A DNA stretch of 64,000 nucleotides. Origin: HXMU1420-13 sp965229525 (GTDB taxonomy: Bacteria > Bacteroidota > Rhodothermia > Balneolales > Balneolaceae). The translations under genes were made by a program, and so were the position numbers. Positions 8,114-15,922 of this stretch are shown here, one piece after another (positions within the stretch are counted from its first letter, which is position 1; every line of letters begins with the position of its first letter). The stretch is taken from the NCBI GenBank assembly GCA_965229525.1, contig OZ245886.1:2852001-2916000 (forward strand). The letters run 5' to 3'. Below the pieces are notes generated by a model. The model worked only from the letters and a program-made list of their open reading frames with translations. It was not told the DNA's origin and ran no database searches.

Positions 8114-8644
8114 ATGAAAAACACAATAAAAAATATCACATTTGCTGCAGTATTAAGCATGGGGTTCCTATCAACAAGTAACGCTCAAGGGATAACCCAC
8201 CTTAGAGCAGTAGAATTAACTAATTTCGACAAAATTCAGGTTAGTCTGGATACAGAAGTAATCATTATGAAAAGTGGTAGAAACCACGTTACTCTAGTTG
8301 GTGATTCATCTTATATAGCATCATTACCAGTATTGGTCGAAGATGGTATCCTTGAATTCAATTATGCTGATGAACCAAATAAAAAACTCAGCAAAGTTTT
8401 AATCGAATACATGGAAATTGATCATGCAACAACTGGCGGAGCAGGTACTTACTACTTCCATAATATAAAAGAAGATCGATTGGTTGTTTTCAATCCTTAT
8501 GCCAATGTAAAGTTAACGGGAAACACGAATCATATTCGAGTTGTATCGCAACAGGGTGTAACTGATGTTACGGCATTAATTTCCGTAGAAGAAGCAATGT
8601 ACATTGGGGATGATGCACTATTAGTTGCCAATGATCCCAATTAA
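8114..8644 (+). CDS. secreted GIN/DUF2807-type beta-helix protein
   Basis: A 176-residue exported protein. The ATG at 8114 gives a clean signal peptide (MKNTIKNITFAAVLSMGF, cut after SNA, mature start QGITHL); an upstream TTG at 8036 would add 26 unrelated residues and was rejected. The mature part resembles the 'head GIN' (DUF2807) domain, a right-handed beta-helix common in Bacteroidota: FDKIQVSLDTEVIIMKSG at the N-terminus is the usual first strand pair, and YANVKLTGNTNHIRVVSQQG shows later rungs. It is short for the family (200-250). No enzymatic role is known for the family; it is often linked to the cell envelope. Confidence 0.68.
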   Translation: MKNTIKNITFAAVLSMGFLSTSNAQGITHLRAVELTNFDKIQVSLDTEVIIMKSGRNHVTLVGDSSYIASLPVLVEDGILEFNYADEPNKKLSKVLIEYMEIDHATTGGAGTYYFHNIKEDRLVVFNPYANVKLTGNTNHIRVVSQQGVTDVTALISVEEAMYIGDDALLVANDPN

Positions 8645-8650
8645 TTAACC

Positions 8651-8865
8651 TAATCTTTACCTGAAAGAGTCTTCGGAAAGTTTCGTATCTTATGCGGGTG
8701 AGCTCGCGACGAGATTAATCACAGTTTGTGATTCCAAAGACCTTTCAGGTTTATAAATTTTGCTGGCTTTTATGATTCAAGCAGTCGTGCTTGTCACTTG
8801 TCCCATGCTCACCTAACAATAACGGGCAAGTATAAAGTGCAGCACTTTATGCGATTCCGCATAAA
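8651..8865 (+). ncRNA. structured RNA leader upstream of the DEAD-box helicase
   Basis: Nearly every base between the GIN gene and the helicase can pair. Seen: a long stem, 8659-8667 with 8742-8750 (9 perfect pairs) continued by 8669-8673 with 8737-8741; a hairpin AATCACA/TGTGATT (8717-8733); CTCG/CGAG (8703-8713); CAAGCA/TGCTTG (8778-8793); ACTTG(T)CCC/GGGCAAGT (8796-8831). GGTGAGC at 8697-8703, inside the first domain, is complementary to GCTCACC at 8807-8813, in the loop of the last hairpin, giving a kissing or pseudoknot contact. Then 8832-8840 pairs with 8842-8850, or alternatively 8846-8853 pairs with 8858-8865 just before the ATG; these two hairpins exclude each other. I do not recognise it as a known RNA family. 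It could be a cis-regulatory leader or an independent small RNA. Confidence 0.6.
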
Positions 8866-8873
8866 ATCTACAG

Positions 8874-10601
8874 ATGACAACATTCGAAGAACTTGGTTTA
8901 CAGCAAGAGTTGCTGGATGCCGTACAAATATTGGGATTTGAACAACCTACTCAAATCCAAAAAGAAGCTATTCCTCAAATCCTAAACAGCGAAAACGATT
9001 TAATCGCCCTCGCCCAAACCGGGACAGGAAAAACCGGAGCATTTGGGTTGCCTTCGCTTCAAAAGATTGACTCAAATCTCTCAAAAGTTCAGCTTTTGAT
9101 TCTATCACCAACTAGAGAATTAGCCATTCAAATTGCGAAAGACTTAAAAGCTTTTAGCAAGCGATTGAAGAAGATAAAAACAGTCGCTGTTTATGGCGGT
9201 TCAGATTATCGCACTCAAATTAAAGCACTCGAAAATGGGGCACAGGTTGTGATTGGAACTCCCGGCAGAACGCTTGACCTAATCAAAAGAAGAAAACTCG
9301 ATGTGAGCAATATTCACACCGTAGTGCTGGATGAAGCCGACGAAATGCTAAATATGGGATTTCAGGAGGATTTAGATCAGATTTTAGCCGATACACCTGA
9401 AAACAAGCAAACGCTTCTTTTCTCTGCGACGATGCCAAAGCCAATCGCGAGAATGGCTAAGAAATACATGCATAACCCAGTTGAAATTGAAGTTGGTGAA
9501 CGAAATTCCGGTGCAAAAAATGTAGAGCATCATTATTACATGGTGCATGCTCGGGATCGTTATGAGACGTTAAAGCGCTTAGTGGATATGCTTCCGAGTG
9601 TATACGGTATCATTTTCTGTAGAACGAGAAATGAAACTGCAGAAATAGCTGGAAAACTGAAGAAAGAGGGATATAATGTTGATCTTCTAAACGGTGATTT
9701 ATCCCAAAATCAACGTGATTATGTGATGAATCAATTCAGAACCAAAGAACTACAGCTATTAGTTGCCACAGATGTAGCTGCACGCGGTTTAGATGTGAAT
9801 AACCTGACCCATGTAATCAATTATAATTTACCTGATGACTTAGAAGTATACATCCATCGAAGTGGAAGAACAGGTAGAGCTGGCAATCATGGAACATCAT
9901 TATCAATTATTCATACGCGTGAAATGCGACGCATAAATAATCTTGAACGAATGGTTGGCAAAGAGTTTCATCGAAAAACTGTACCAACAGGGGAAGAAAT
10001 TTGTGGAATAAGAATGCTGGATTTAATTGATAAGGTTAAATCTACAGAAGTTGATGAAAATCGTATTGCGCCATTTTTGCCAGAAGCAGTAGCTAAATTG
10101 GAAGACCTAGATCGTGAAGAGTTAATCAAACATTTCTTATCTGTAGAATTCAATCGATTTCTGGAATATTATGAAAATGCATCTGATTTAAATGTACAGG
10201 GTAAACCTGAACGAAGAGACCGAAAGGATAGAGGAAGAGATCGTGATCGCGATAGGAGTAGGGATAGAGATAGAGGAAGAGATCGAAGAGAAGACTCGAA
10301 TTTTGAGCGATTCTTTATAAATATCGGAAAAAGAGATGGCCTAAATCCGGTTCGCTTAATGGGTGTAATAAATGAAGTTCTAAATGGTGAGAAACCGGAT
10401 TTCGGAAAGATTGATGTAGAATTGAATTTCTCATTTTTTGAAGTTGAGCCAGGCTTTGGATCGTCGATAATCAATAGTATAAAAGGAATTCAGTTTGAAG
10501 GTAGAGATGTATCCATCGAGCCCTCAAAAAAGGATTCTAAACGCGGTAGATCAGATAGGAAAAAACCTGGACGCAAGCGCGGAAAAGGTAAGAAGAGATA
10601 A
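8874..10601 (+). CDS. deaD: DEAD-box ATP-dependent RNA helicase
   Basis: Cold-shock/ribosome-assembly type RNA helicase of 575 residues. The Q motif (GFEQPTQIQ), Walker A AQTGTGKTGAF, PTRELAIQ, DEADEMLNMGF, SAT and the C-terminal RecA motifs DVAARGLDV and HRSGRTGRAG are all intact. After the helicase core comes an unusual Arg/Asp repeat (about residues 445-475, alternating RD and DR), then a DbpA-like RNA-binding domain (FFINIGKRDGLNPVRLMGVI), then a Lys/Arg-rich tail. This matches DeaD/CsdA-type architecture. There is no Shine-Dalgarno site; translation starts eight bases after a predicted hairpin of the structured leader, suggesting control by RNA folding, for example with temperature. Confidence 0.93.
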   Translation: MTTFEELGLQQELLDAVQILGFEQPTQIQKEAIPQILNSENDLIALAQTGTGKTGAFGLPSLQKIDSNLSKVQLLILSPTRELAIQIAKDLKAFSKRLKKIKTVAVYGGSDYRTQIKALENGAQVVIGTPGRTLDLIKRRKLDVSNIHTVVLDEADEMLNMGFQEDLDQILADTPENKQTLLFSATMPKPIARMAKKYMHNPVEIEVGERNSGAKNVEHHYYMVHARDRYETLKRLVDMLPSVYGIIFCRTRNETAEIAGKLKKEGYNVDLLNGDLSQNQRDYVMNQFRTKELQLLVATDVAARGLDVNNLTHVINYNLPDDLEVYIHRSGRTGRAGNHGTSLSIIHTREMRRINNLERMVGKEFHRKTVPTGEEICGIRMLDLIDKVKSTEVDENRIAPFLPEAVAKLEDLDREELIKHFLSVEFNRFLEYYENASDLNVQGKPERRDRKDRGRDRDRDRSRDRDRGRDRREDSNFERFFINIGKRDGLNPVRLMGVINEVLNGEKPDFGKIDVELNFSFFEVEPGFGSSIINSIKGIQFEGRDVSIEPSKKDSKRGRSDRKKPGRKRGKGKKR

Positions 10602-10610
10602 AAATCAGTA

Positions 10611-11528
10611 ATGAAACCCATAGATGTAGCCATATTAACGGAATCTCGGTATGTAAATCCCACTGAAGACTCGGAGTATGTTTCAAATATTCTTTGGGAG
10701 GATAATTTGCTTAAATCTGCCTTGGAGAAATACGATTTCAACGTTATTCGTGTAGATTGGGCAGATCCTAAGTTTGATTGGAATTCCACACGGTGTGCAG
10801 TATTTCGAACAACCTGGGACTATTTTGATCGATTCTCTGAATTTGATGCCTGGCTTTCAAGAGTGAAAGACCAGACGATGTTTATTAACCCAATTGATCA
10901 GGTTCGATGGAACATGAATAAAACCTATCTCCGTGATCTTAAAAAAAAGGGTGTAAAGATTGTTGAGACTAAGTTCATCGAACAAAGAGACGCTCGTACG
11001 TTACGCGAAATATTTCTAGACATGGATTGCGAAGACGCCGTACTAAAGCCATTAATTGCAGGTGCAGCTCGGCATACGTATCGTATTAATCATAATAACA
11101 TAGATGAGTATGAGGGAATCTATCATACGCTGATTTATAAAGAGGGCATGATGCTTCAACCATATCAATATAGCATCACTTCAAAAGGGGAAATTTCTTT
11201 AATGGTGATTGGTGGAGAGTTTACCCATGCCATCCTAAAAAAGGCTAAACCCGGCGATTTTCGAGTGCAGGATGATTTTGGTGGAAGTGTTCATAATTAT
11301 GAGCCTGGCTATCTGGAAATGGAATTTGCTGAAAAAGTAGTAAAAGCCTGCGATCCAATGCCAGCTTATGCAAGAGTAGATGTAATGTGGGATAATGCTG
11401 GTGATTTTGTGCTCTCGGAGCTAGAATTAATTGAACCAGAATTATGGTTTAGAGAAAACATGACAGCAGCTGAGAAACTAGCACGAGAGATCAAAAAGAG
11501 AATTGAAGAGAGCTCAGTGTTTTACTGA
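10611..11528 (+). CDS. ATP-grasp family ligase (glutathione-synthetase/DcsG-like)
   Basis: A 305-residue cytoplasmic ATP-grasp enzyme. The N-terminal pre-ATP-grasp part holds FRTTWDYFDR; the ATP-grasp part shows the nucleotide-binding VLKPLIAGAARHTY, the acid/base stretch ISLMVIGGEFTHAI, and metal ligands in LSELELIEPELWF near the C-terminus. This pattern matches the prokaryotic glutathione-synthetase-like group that includes cycloserine DcsG. The reaction should join a carboxylate to an amine or thiol at the cost of ATP, but substrates are unknown. It follows deaD by nine bases and ends in a terminator, so it is the last gene of that transcript. Confidence 0.78.
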   Translation: MKPIDVAILTESRYVNPTEDSEYVSNILWEDNLLKSALEKYDFNVIRVDWADPKFDWNSTRCAVFRTTWDYFDRFSEFDAWLSRVKDQTMFINPIDQVRWNMNKTYLRDLKKKGVKIVETKFIEQRDARTLREIFLDMDCEDAVLKPLIAGAARHTYRINHNNIDEYEGIYHTLIYKEGMMLQPYQYSITSKGEISLMVIGGEFTHAILKKAKPGDFRVQDDFGGSVHNYEPGYLEMEFAEKVVKACDPMPAYARVDVMWDNAGDFVLSELELIEPELWFRENMTAAEKLAREIKKRIEESSVFY

Positions 11529-11542
11529 GCTCTAATATTTTT
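11509..11542 (+). terminator. intrinsic terminator overlapping the ATP-grasp stop
   Basis: Perfect 10-base-pair stem (11509-11518 with 11524-11533) with a GTTTT loop, followed by AATATTTTT. The TGA stop codon (11526-11528) lies in the descending arm. Confidence 0.75.
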
Positions 11543-11625
11543 GCGGGTATTGTAAGCGACGAAGAAATCTATAGTTTAAAATTTAGGGTTCAATTCTCCT
11601 GACATTTGTCGGGATCGTGAATGTG

Positions 11626-12087
11626 TTAGTCCTCAAAAGCTACTTTAGATTCCCAATTGGCTTCTGCAGAAGGGTAGAGATTGTCTTCATCACGATTCCA
11701 TCGGTTTAATGTATTCACTACAAAGTTGTTGAAGAATACTAGAAGCTTTCCATCTTTAATCTTGTAGGTCTCTGGATTAGCATCTGCTAAATAGCCTTTC
11801 CCCATTGCATATGCGCAATATCCACCATAAGCAGGTGCATATTTTATAGGATCTGCATTGAAAGTATTCAGGTTCTCCTGAGAGGCAAAATGATAAATAG
11901 CGCCCTCATGTTCAGCTTTGAACTCATCTTTTCCTTTTGATGGACGTTCTTGAGTAAAATAGCTTACAGGATCATATCCACCCAGGCCGATAAAATTGTC
12001 ATCAACATTTGAATATGATTGTTCTTGAGCTGTTGCAGTTAATGAAATTGCAACAATAAATAGTAGCGTAGTAAGTAATGATTTCAT
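11626..12087 (-). CDS. secreted YHS-domain protein
   Basis: A 153-residue exported protein with signal peptide MKSLLTTLLFIVAISLTATA, cut before Gln. The mature part is one YHS domain: GLGGYDPVSYF, then a strand reading AIYHFASQENLNTFNADP and YAPAYGGYCAYAMGKGY. YHS domains in this form are frequent in marine bacteria, often close to metal or redox proteins, and bind metal in some relatives; the conserved Tyr, His and Cys are present. It stands alone, 119 bases upstream of the hisI terminator. Substrate and role unknown. Confidence 0.8.
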   Translation of the reverse strand: MKSLLTTLLFIVAISLTATAQEQSYSNVDDNFIGLGGYDPVSYFTQERPSKGKDEFKAEHEGAIYHFASQENLNTFNADPIKYAPAYGGYCAYAMGKGYLADANPETYKIKDGKLLVFFNNFVVNTLNRWNRDEDNLYPSAEANWESKVAFED

Positions 12088-12172
12088 GTGTTTGAATTAT
12101 AAATAATGTTTACACATTAATGTTAAAACATTAAGATGGTTCAACTATCACGAAATCGTAACATTTTAAAAC

Positions 12173-12199
12173 AAAAAACCCAAGACTTTGCTCGGGTTT
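12173..12199 (-). terminator. intrinsic terminator after hisI
   Basis: AAACCC (12176-12181) pairs with GGGTTT (12194-12199), extended by two inner pairs; on the minus strand the stem is followed by a T run (complement of 12173-12178). It lies directly downstream of hisI. Confidence 0.7.
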
Positions 12200-12206
12200 A
12201 TAAGAA

Positions 12207-12689
12207 CTATAATTTAGTTGGATTTGGTGCGTCACCATATACTTCTTTGGGGTCGAATACTTTTTCTGATTCTTCATAGAGTAGTTCACCTTTCTTTTCG
12301 AAGAAGTCATCACCTGTTGGTACACTTCGATAAAAGCATGATCGGTAACCAACATGACAGCTTGCACCATTACCCTGAACTTCAACACGTAGCCATACAC
12401 AATCCTGATCGTCATCAATACGAAACTCTTTCACAATCTGTGTTAAACCTGAGGTAGCTCCTTTATGCCAAAGAACTTCTCGGCTGCGGCTGTAATACAC
12501 AGCTTCACCTAGTTCAATAGTCTTTTTGAAAGCTTCTTCGTTCATGTAGCCATGCATTAATAACTCACCTGATGCAAAATCTGTAGTTACAACAGGTATT
12601 AAACCGTGCTCATCAAACTTTGGAGCTAAATCGTAGCCTTCTTCAACTTGTTCAACGGTTATTCTCTTTTTGAATATAATTTCGCTCAT
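12207..12689 (-). CDS. hisI: phosphoribosyl-AMP cyclohydrolase
   Basis: Third step of histidine synthesis: opens the purine ring of phosphoribosyl-AMP. The 160-residue protein has the catalytic core in order: MHGYMNEEAFKKT, YYSRSREVLWHKGATSG, RIDDDQDCVWLRVE (metal-binding Asp cluster and Cys) and GASCHVGYRSCFYR (zinc Cys residues). It is the cyclohydrolase alone; the pyrophosphatase half (HisE) is absent, and the C-terminal tail is ~30 residues longer than in short HisI. No other his genes are nearby; it forms a loose operon with yidD and cysS, eight bases apart. Confidence 0.93.
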   Translation of the reverse strand: MSEIIFKKRITVEQVEEGYDLAPKFDEHGLIPVVTTDFASGELLMHGYMNEEAFKKTIELGEAVYYSRSREVLWHKGATSGLTQIVKEFRIDDDQDCVWLRVEVQGNGASCHVGYRSCFYRSVPTGDDFFEKKGELLYEESEKVFDPKEVYGDAPNPTKL

Positions 12690-12697
12690 GATAAATA

Positions 12698-12955
12698 TTA
12701 TTCTTTCAATTTCTTTTGTTCATTCTTAGGAACCGGGTCATGACCGTGACTACCCCAAGGGTGACATCGGCCAATACGTTTAATTCCTAACCAAAATCCT
12801 TTTAAAGCACCCCATTCATTCACAGCTTCAATCATGTACTGAGAACAGGTTGGGGAATACCTGCAAGTTCTACCCAAATAGGGTGATATCGCGCCCTGAT
12901 AAAATCGTACAAGTCCGATTATTATTCCACGACCTATTTTGCTGACGACTCCCAT
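12698..12955 (-). CDS. yidD: YidD membrane-protein insertion factor
   Basis: An 85-residue inner-membrane-associated protein that helps YidC insert membrane proteins. The whole family signature is visible: GLVRFYQGAISPYLGRTCRY, then PTCSQYMIEAVNEWGALKGF and RIGRCHPWGSHGHDPVP, with three conserved Cys. Length is normal. In many bacteria it sits beside rnpA and yidC; here it instead lies between cysS and hisI. Its ATG overlaps the cysS stop by one base (TAATG), so the two are coupled. Confidence 0.95.
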   Translation of the reverse strand: MGVVSKIGRGIIIGLVRFYQGAISPYLGRTCRYSPTCSQYMIEAVNEWGALKGFWLGIKRIGRCHPWGSHGHDPVPKNEQKKLKE

Positions 12956-14406
12956 TAATCAAACTCATAAGTCGTGCCGTCTTTTCCGTCTTTAAGTTGA
13001 ACGCCAATTTCTTTCAAATCATCACGAATCTTATCAGATAATGCAAAGTCTTTGTTTGCTCTGGCATCCTTTCTGATTTCAATCAAAAGTTCAACTAAAC
13101 CGCCAGTTAGGTTCGAATTTCCGCCTTCATTTTTTGGCCAGATCCCAATTATATCATCAGCAAAAGTTTTGAATAACTCTTTTAATTGATCCATATTAGA
13201 AGGCGCATTTCCTGATGAGATTTGCTTTCTTATTTCCTTGCCATGCTCAAATAAAACAGCCATTGCTTGAGCTGAATTGAAGTCATCATTCATAACGGCT
13301 TCAAAGTCTGTTCGGAACGTATCAATTGCATATGCTTCACCTTTTCCAGAACTAGCTTTTTCGATGGTGTTTATCATCGAATGTAAATTCTTTAAGCCAG
13401 TTTCAGCAGCTTCGAGCGCATCTTCAGAAAAATCAGTGGTACTTCTGTAATGGCTTTGCAGTAAGAAAAACCGAATTACCTCTGGACTCCAGGCTCTGGT
13501 TAAAAGGGTATGATCACCAGTAAAAAACTCATTTAAGTTGATCGCATTACCAAGTGATTTCCCCATTTTTTGACCTTCGAGAGTCACCATATTGTTGTGC
13601 ATCCAATATTTTACAAACATGGAACCATGAGCACATTCAGATTGAGCAATCTCGCATTCATGGTGTGGAAATTGATTCTCTAGTCCACCTCCATGTATAT
13701 CAAAGCTTTCGCCAAGATACTTATTACTCATTGCAGAACATTCTATATGCCAACCCGGATATCCTTCACTCCACGGTGAATCCCATTTCATTAGGTGGCT
13801 ATCATCGGCTTTTTTCCATAAAGCAAAATCAGCAGGATTTTTTTTGTCTGATGCAATATCCACACGAGTTCCTGATTCAGCTTCTTCTAAAGATCGACCA
13901 CTAAGTTTGCCATAATCTGGATCTGAGGCTACATCGAAATACACATTCCCGTCTACTTCGTAAGCATGACCTTTTTCAATCAGGGTATTGATCATCGCAA
14001 TTTGTTCAGGGATGTGTCCTGTTGCGCGAGGGGTAATATCGGGTCTTAAAACATTCAACTTATCCATATCGCGGAAGTAGGTATTCGTGTACTTCTCTGC
14101 GATTTGCATTGGATCAACCTGTTCTATGCGCGCTTTCTTGGCTAATTTGTCTTCCCCTTCGTCTCCATCACCAACTAAATGACCAACATCTGTGATGTTC
14201 TGAACATACTTCACTTTATATTTGAGATACCGCAAATAGCGAAGAACCACATCAAAAGAAACATAACTTTTTGCATGCCCTAAATGAGCGTCTCCGTAAA
14301 CTGTAGGTCCGCAGACGTACATCCCCACAAAAGGTGGGTTCAAAGGTTCAAAACGTTCTTTCTTGCGAGTTAAGGTGTTGTAAACGTGGAGAGATTGCTC
14401 AGCCAA
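12955..14406 (-). CDS. cysS: cysteinyl-tRNA synthetase
   Basis: Class Ia synthetase, 483 residues. The zinc-binding Cys in VCGPTVYGDAHLGHAK begins the active site, with HLGH as the HIGH motif; ECSAMSNKYLG and HGGGLENQFPHHECE carry the remaining zinc ligands, and KMGKSLGN is the KMSKS loop. The C-terminal DALR anticodon-binding part ends with KDGKDGTTYEFD. The start is a TTG placed exactly at the usual N-terminus (AEQSLHVYNTL); no nearby ATG fits. It follows folE by six bases and is coupled to yidD. Confidence 0.95.
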   Translation of the reverse strand: MAEQSLHVYNTLTRKKERFEPLNPPFVGMYVCGPTVYGDAHLGHAKSYVSFDVVLRYLRYLKYKVKYVQNITDVGHLVGDGDEGEDKLAKKARIEQVDPMQIAEKYTNTYFRDMDKLNVLRPDITPRATGHIPEQIAMINTLIEKGHAYEVDGNVYFDVASDPDYGKLSGRSLEEAESGTRVDIASDKKNPADFALWKKADDSHLMKWDSPWSEGYPGWHIECSAMSNKYLGESFDIHGGGLENQFPHHECEIAQSECAHGSMFVKYWMHNNMVTLEGQKMGKSLGNAINLNEFFTGDHTLLTRAWSPEVIRFFLLQSHYRSTTDFSEDALEAAETGLKNLHSMINTIEKASSGKGEAYAIDTFRTDFEAVMNDDFNSAQAMAVLFEHGKEIRKQISSGNAPSNMDQLKELFKTFADDIIGIWPKNEGGNSNLTGGLVELLIEIRKDARANKDFALSDKIRDDLKEIGVQLKDGKDGTTYEFD

Positions 14407-14412
14407 AACGAT

Positions 14413-15099
14413 TTAAAACTCAGTATTGGTTTTTATGAAATCGATGAACTTTTGTTGTACATCTTTTTGCTTGAAAGCACCTCGGAATTCTGAAGTAATG
14501 GTACTACTACTTTGATCTTTTATACCACGGGTTGAAACACAAAGATGTTTACTATCAATGAAAACGGCCACATCATCGGTTTCCATCGCAGTGGCTAATG
14601 CATCTGCAATTTGCAATGTTAAACGCTCTTGAACTTGAGGTCGACGTGAGAAATAATCAACCAAACGATTGATTTTTGATAATCCAATTACTTTTCCTTT
14701 CGAAATATAGGCCACATGTGCTTTACCAATGAAAGGCAGGAAATGATGTTCGCAGAAAGAAGTGACCTGGATATTCTTCTCGATAACCATATCACTGTAG
14801 TCATATCCATTGCTGAAAGTTCTTGCTTCTGGCCTATTTTTAGGGTTTAACCCTTGAAATATTTCTTTCACGTACATTTTTGCAACACGTTGAGGTGTAC
14901 CTCTTAAACTATCATCGGTCAAATCCAGACCAAGAGTCTCCATTATTTTTGCAAAATGTTCTTTAATGATTTCAATTTTTTCATCATCGGATAAATCGAA
15001 AGCATTCTCTCTTAATGGAGTTAATTCAGAAGTGCCAATATGGGCATCTCCGATGTCCTCTATCGATTCAATATGTTCTAAATCTATATTTTTTTCCAA
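14413..15099 (-). CDS. folE: GTP cyclohydrolase I
   Basis: First step of tetrahydrofolate and pterin synthesis, converting GTP to dihydroneopterin triphosphate. The 228-residue protein has GTPQRVAKMYVKEIF, the zinc ligands in TSFCEHHFLPF (Cys, His, His) and later HLCVSTRGIKD (Cys), and VIGLSKINRLVDYFSRRPQVQERLT, here only quoted as its first part VIGLSKINRLV. About 45 N-terminal residues before the core are acidic and poorly conserved, as usual. A TTG start is used. It heads the folE-cysS-yidD-hisI transcript. Confidence 0.95.
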   Translation of the reverse strand: MEKNIDLEHIESIEDIGDAHIGTSELTPLRENAFDLSDDEKIEIIKEHFAKIMETLGLDLTDDSLRGTPQRVAKMYVKEIFQGLNPKNRPEARTFSNGYDYSDMVIEKNIQVTSFCEHHFLPFIGKAHVAYISKGKVIGLSKINRLVDYFSRRPQVQERLTLQIADALATAMETDDVAVFIDSKHLCVSTRGIKDQSSSTITSEFRGAFKQKDVQQKFIDFIKTNTEF

Positions 15100-15277
15100 A
15101 CCTGGAGTATTTAGTGGTGCCGAATGTATTGCTGTGTAAGCGTTTAAAACAGAACAGTAAAAATAAGAGTTCCAAAGAAGAATTGCATTAGTTTAAGTAT
15201 TATCTAAAAACATTCGGCATTGAATTTGAACATTGAACATTCAATATTAGGAGAGTCTAAAAAAGACTAGGAGTACA

Positions 15278-15586
15278 ATGATTAAGCACATAGTAATGTG
15301 GAAGCTAAAGGATGAAGCTGAAGGAAGATCTAAAGCGGAGAACGCAATATTAATGAAAGAGAAGTTGGAATCTATGCCTCCACTTATTCCAGAATTAGAA
15401 TCGGTTGAGGTTGGGCTACATATGTTCGATGGTGGTGGTGAACCGATTTGTGATATTGTGCTAATTGCAACATGCGAGAGCGAGGAACATCTACATGCAT
15501 ATGCTGCACATCCAGAGCATAAAAACGTGGTCGATTTCATTTTAAAAGTAGTAAAAGAACGTAGAGTTGTGGATTTTGAGCAGTGA
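15278..15586 (+). CDS. Dabb (stress-responsive A/B barrel) protein
   Basis: A 102-residue dimeric alpha/beta barrel protein. MIKHIVMWKLKDEAEG is the standard first strand and helix, and YAAHPEHKNVVDFI the conserved His-containing C-terminal helix. Relatives act in stress tolerance or as polyketide cyclases, so no substrate is assigned. An AGGAG ribosome site lies six bases before the ATG. It is alone between folE (divergent) and the Smr gene. Confidence 0.85.
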   Translation: MIKHIVMWKLKDEAEGRSKAENAILMKEKLESMPPLIPELESVEVGLHMFDGGGEPICDIVLIATCESEEHLHAYAAHPEHKNVVDFILKVVKERRVVDFEQ

Positions 15587-15646
15587 TCAGATCATCATTT
15601 TAACGCCCTGCATCAAACGAAAAACGATTAACTTTTAGCTAATAGC

Positions 15647-15922
15647 ATTAACGAAGAAGAACACATAGAACTTCCCATTGATGGTATTTTAGATCTTCAT
15701 TTTTTTCGCCCAAATGAAGTGAAGGATTTAGTGCCAGACTATATTGAAGCTTGCATCGAAAAAGAGATTTATTCACTAAGAATTATTCATGGTAAGGGGA
15801 AAGGGGTATTAAGAAGAACGGTACATTCTATCCTTGAAAAGAATGAACATGTTAAATCTTATAGAATGGCTGATGACCGAAGTAGTTGGGGTGCTACCCT
15901 TGTGGAATTAATGACAAAGTGA
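15647..15922 (+). CDS. Smr-domain protein with unclear start
   Basis: A stand-alone Smr domain (nicking endonuclease / RNA-binding domain). The conserved LDLHFFRPNEVKDLVPDYIE, LRIIHGKGKGVLRRTV and DDRSSWGATLVEL blocks are present. The essential LDLH motif lies upstream of the first ordinary start codon (GTG at 15719), and the frame is open back only to a stop at 15629-15631 with no ATG, GTG or TTG. Translation must therefore begin at a rare codon (ATT at 15647 is used here as the best guess) or the 5' end is damaged. The stop abuts the ATG of the MutS-like gene, a pairing that recalls MutS2, where both domains are fused. Confidence 0.62.
   Translation: MNEEEHIELPIDGILDLHFFRPNEVKDLVPDYIEACIEKEIYSLRIIHGKGKGVLRRTVHSILEKNEHVKSYRMADDRSSWGATLVELMTK

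Noticed and set aside
12131..12418. Minus-strand frame of 95 codons overlapping hisI
   Set aside because: Lies inside the well-supported hisI gene in another frame; no conserved features.
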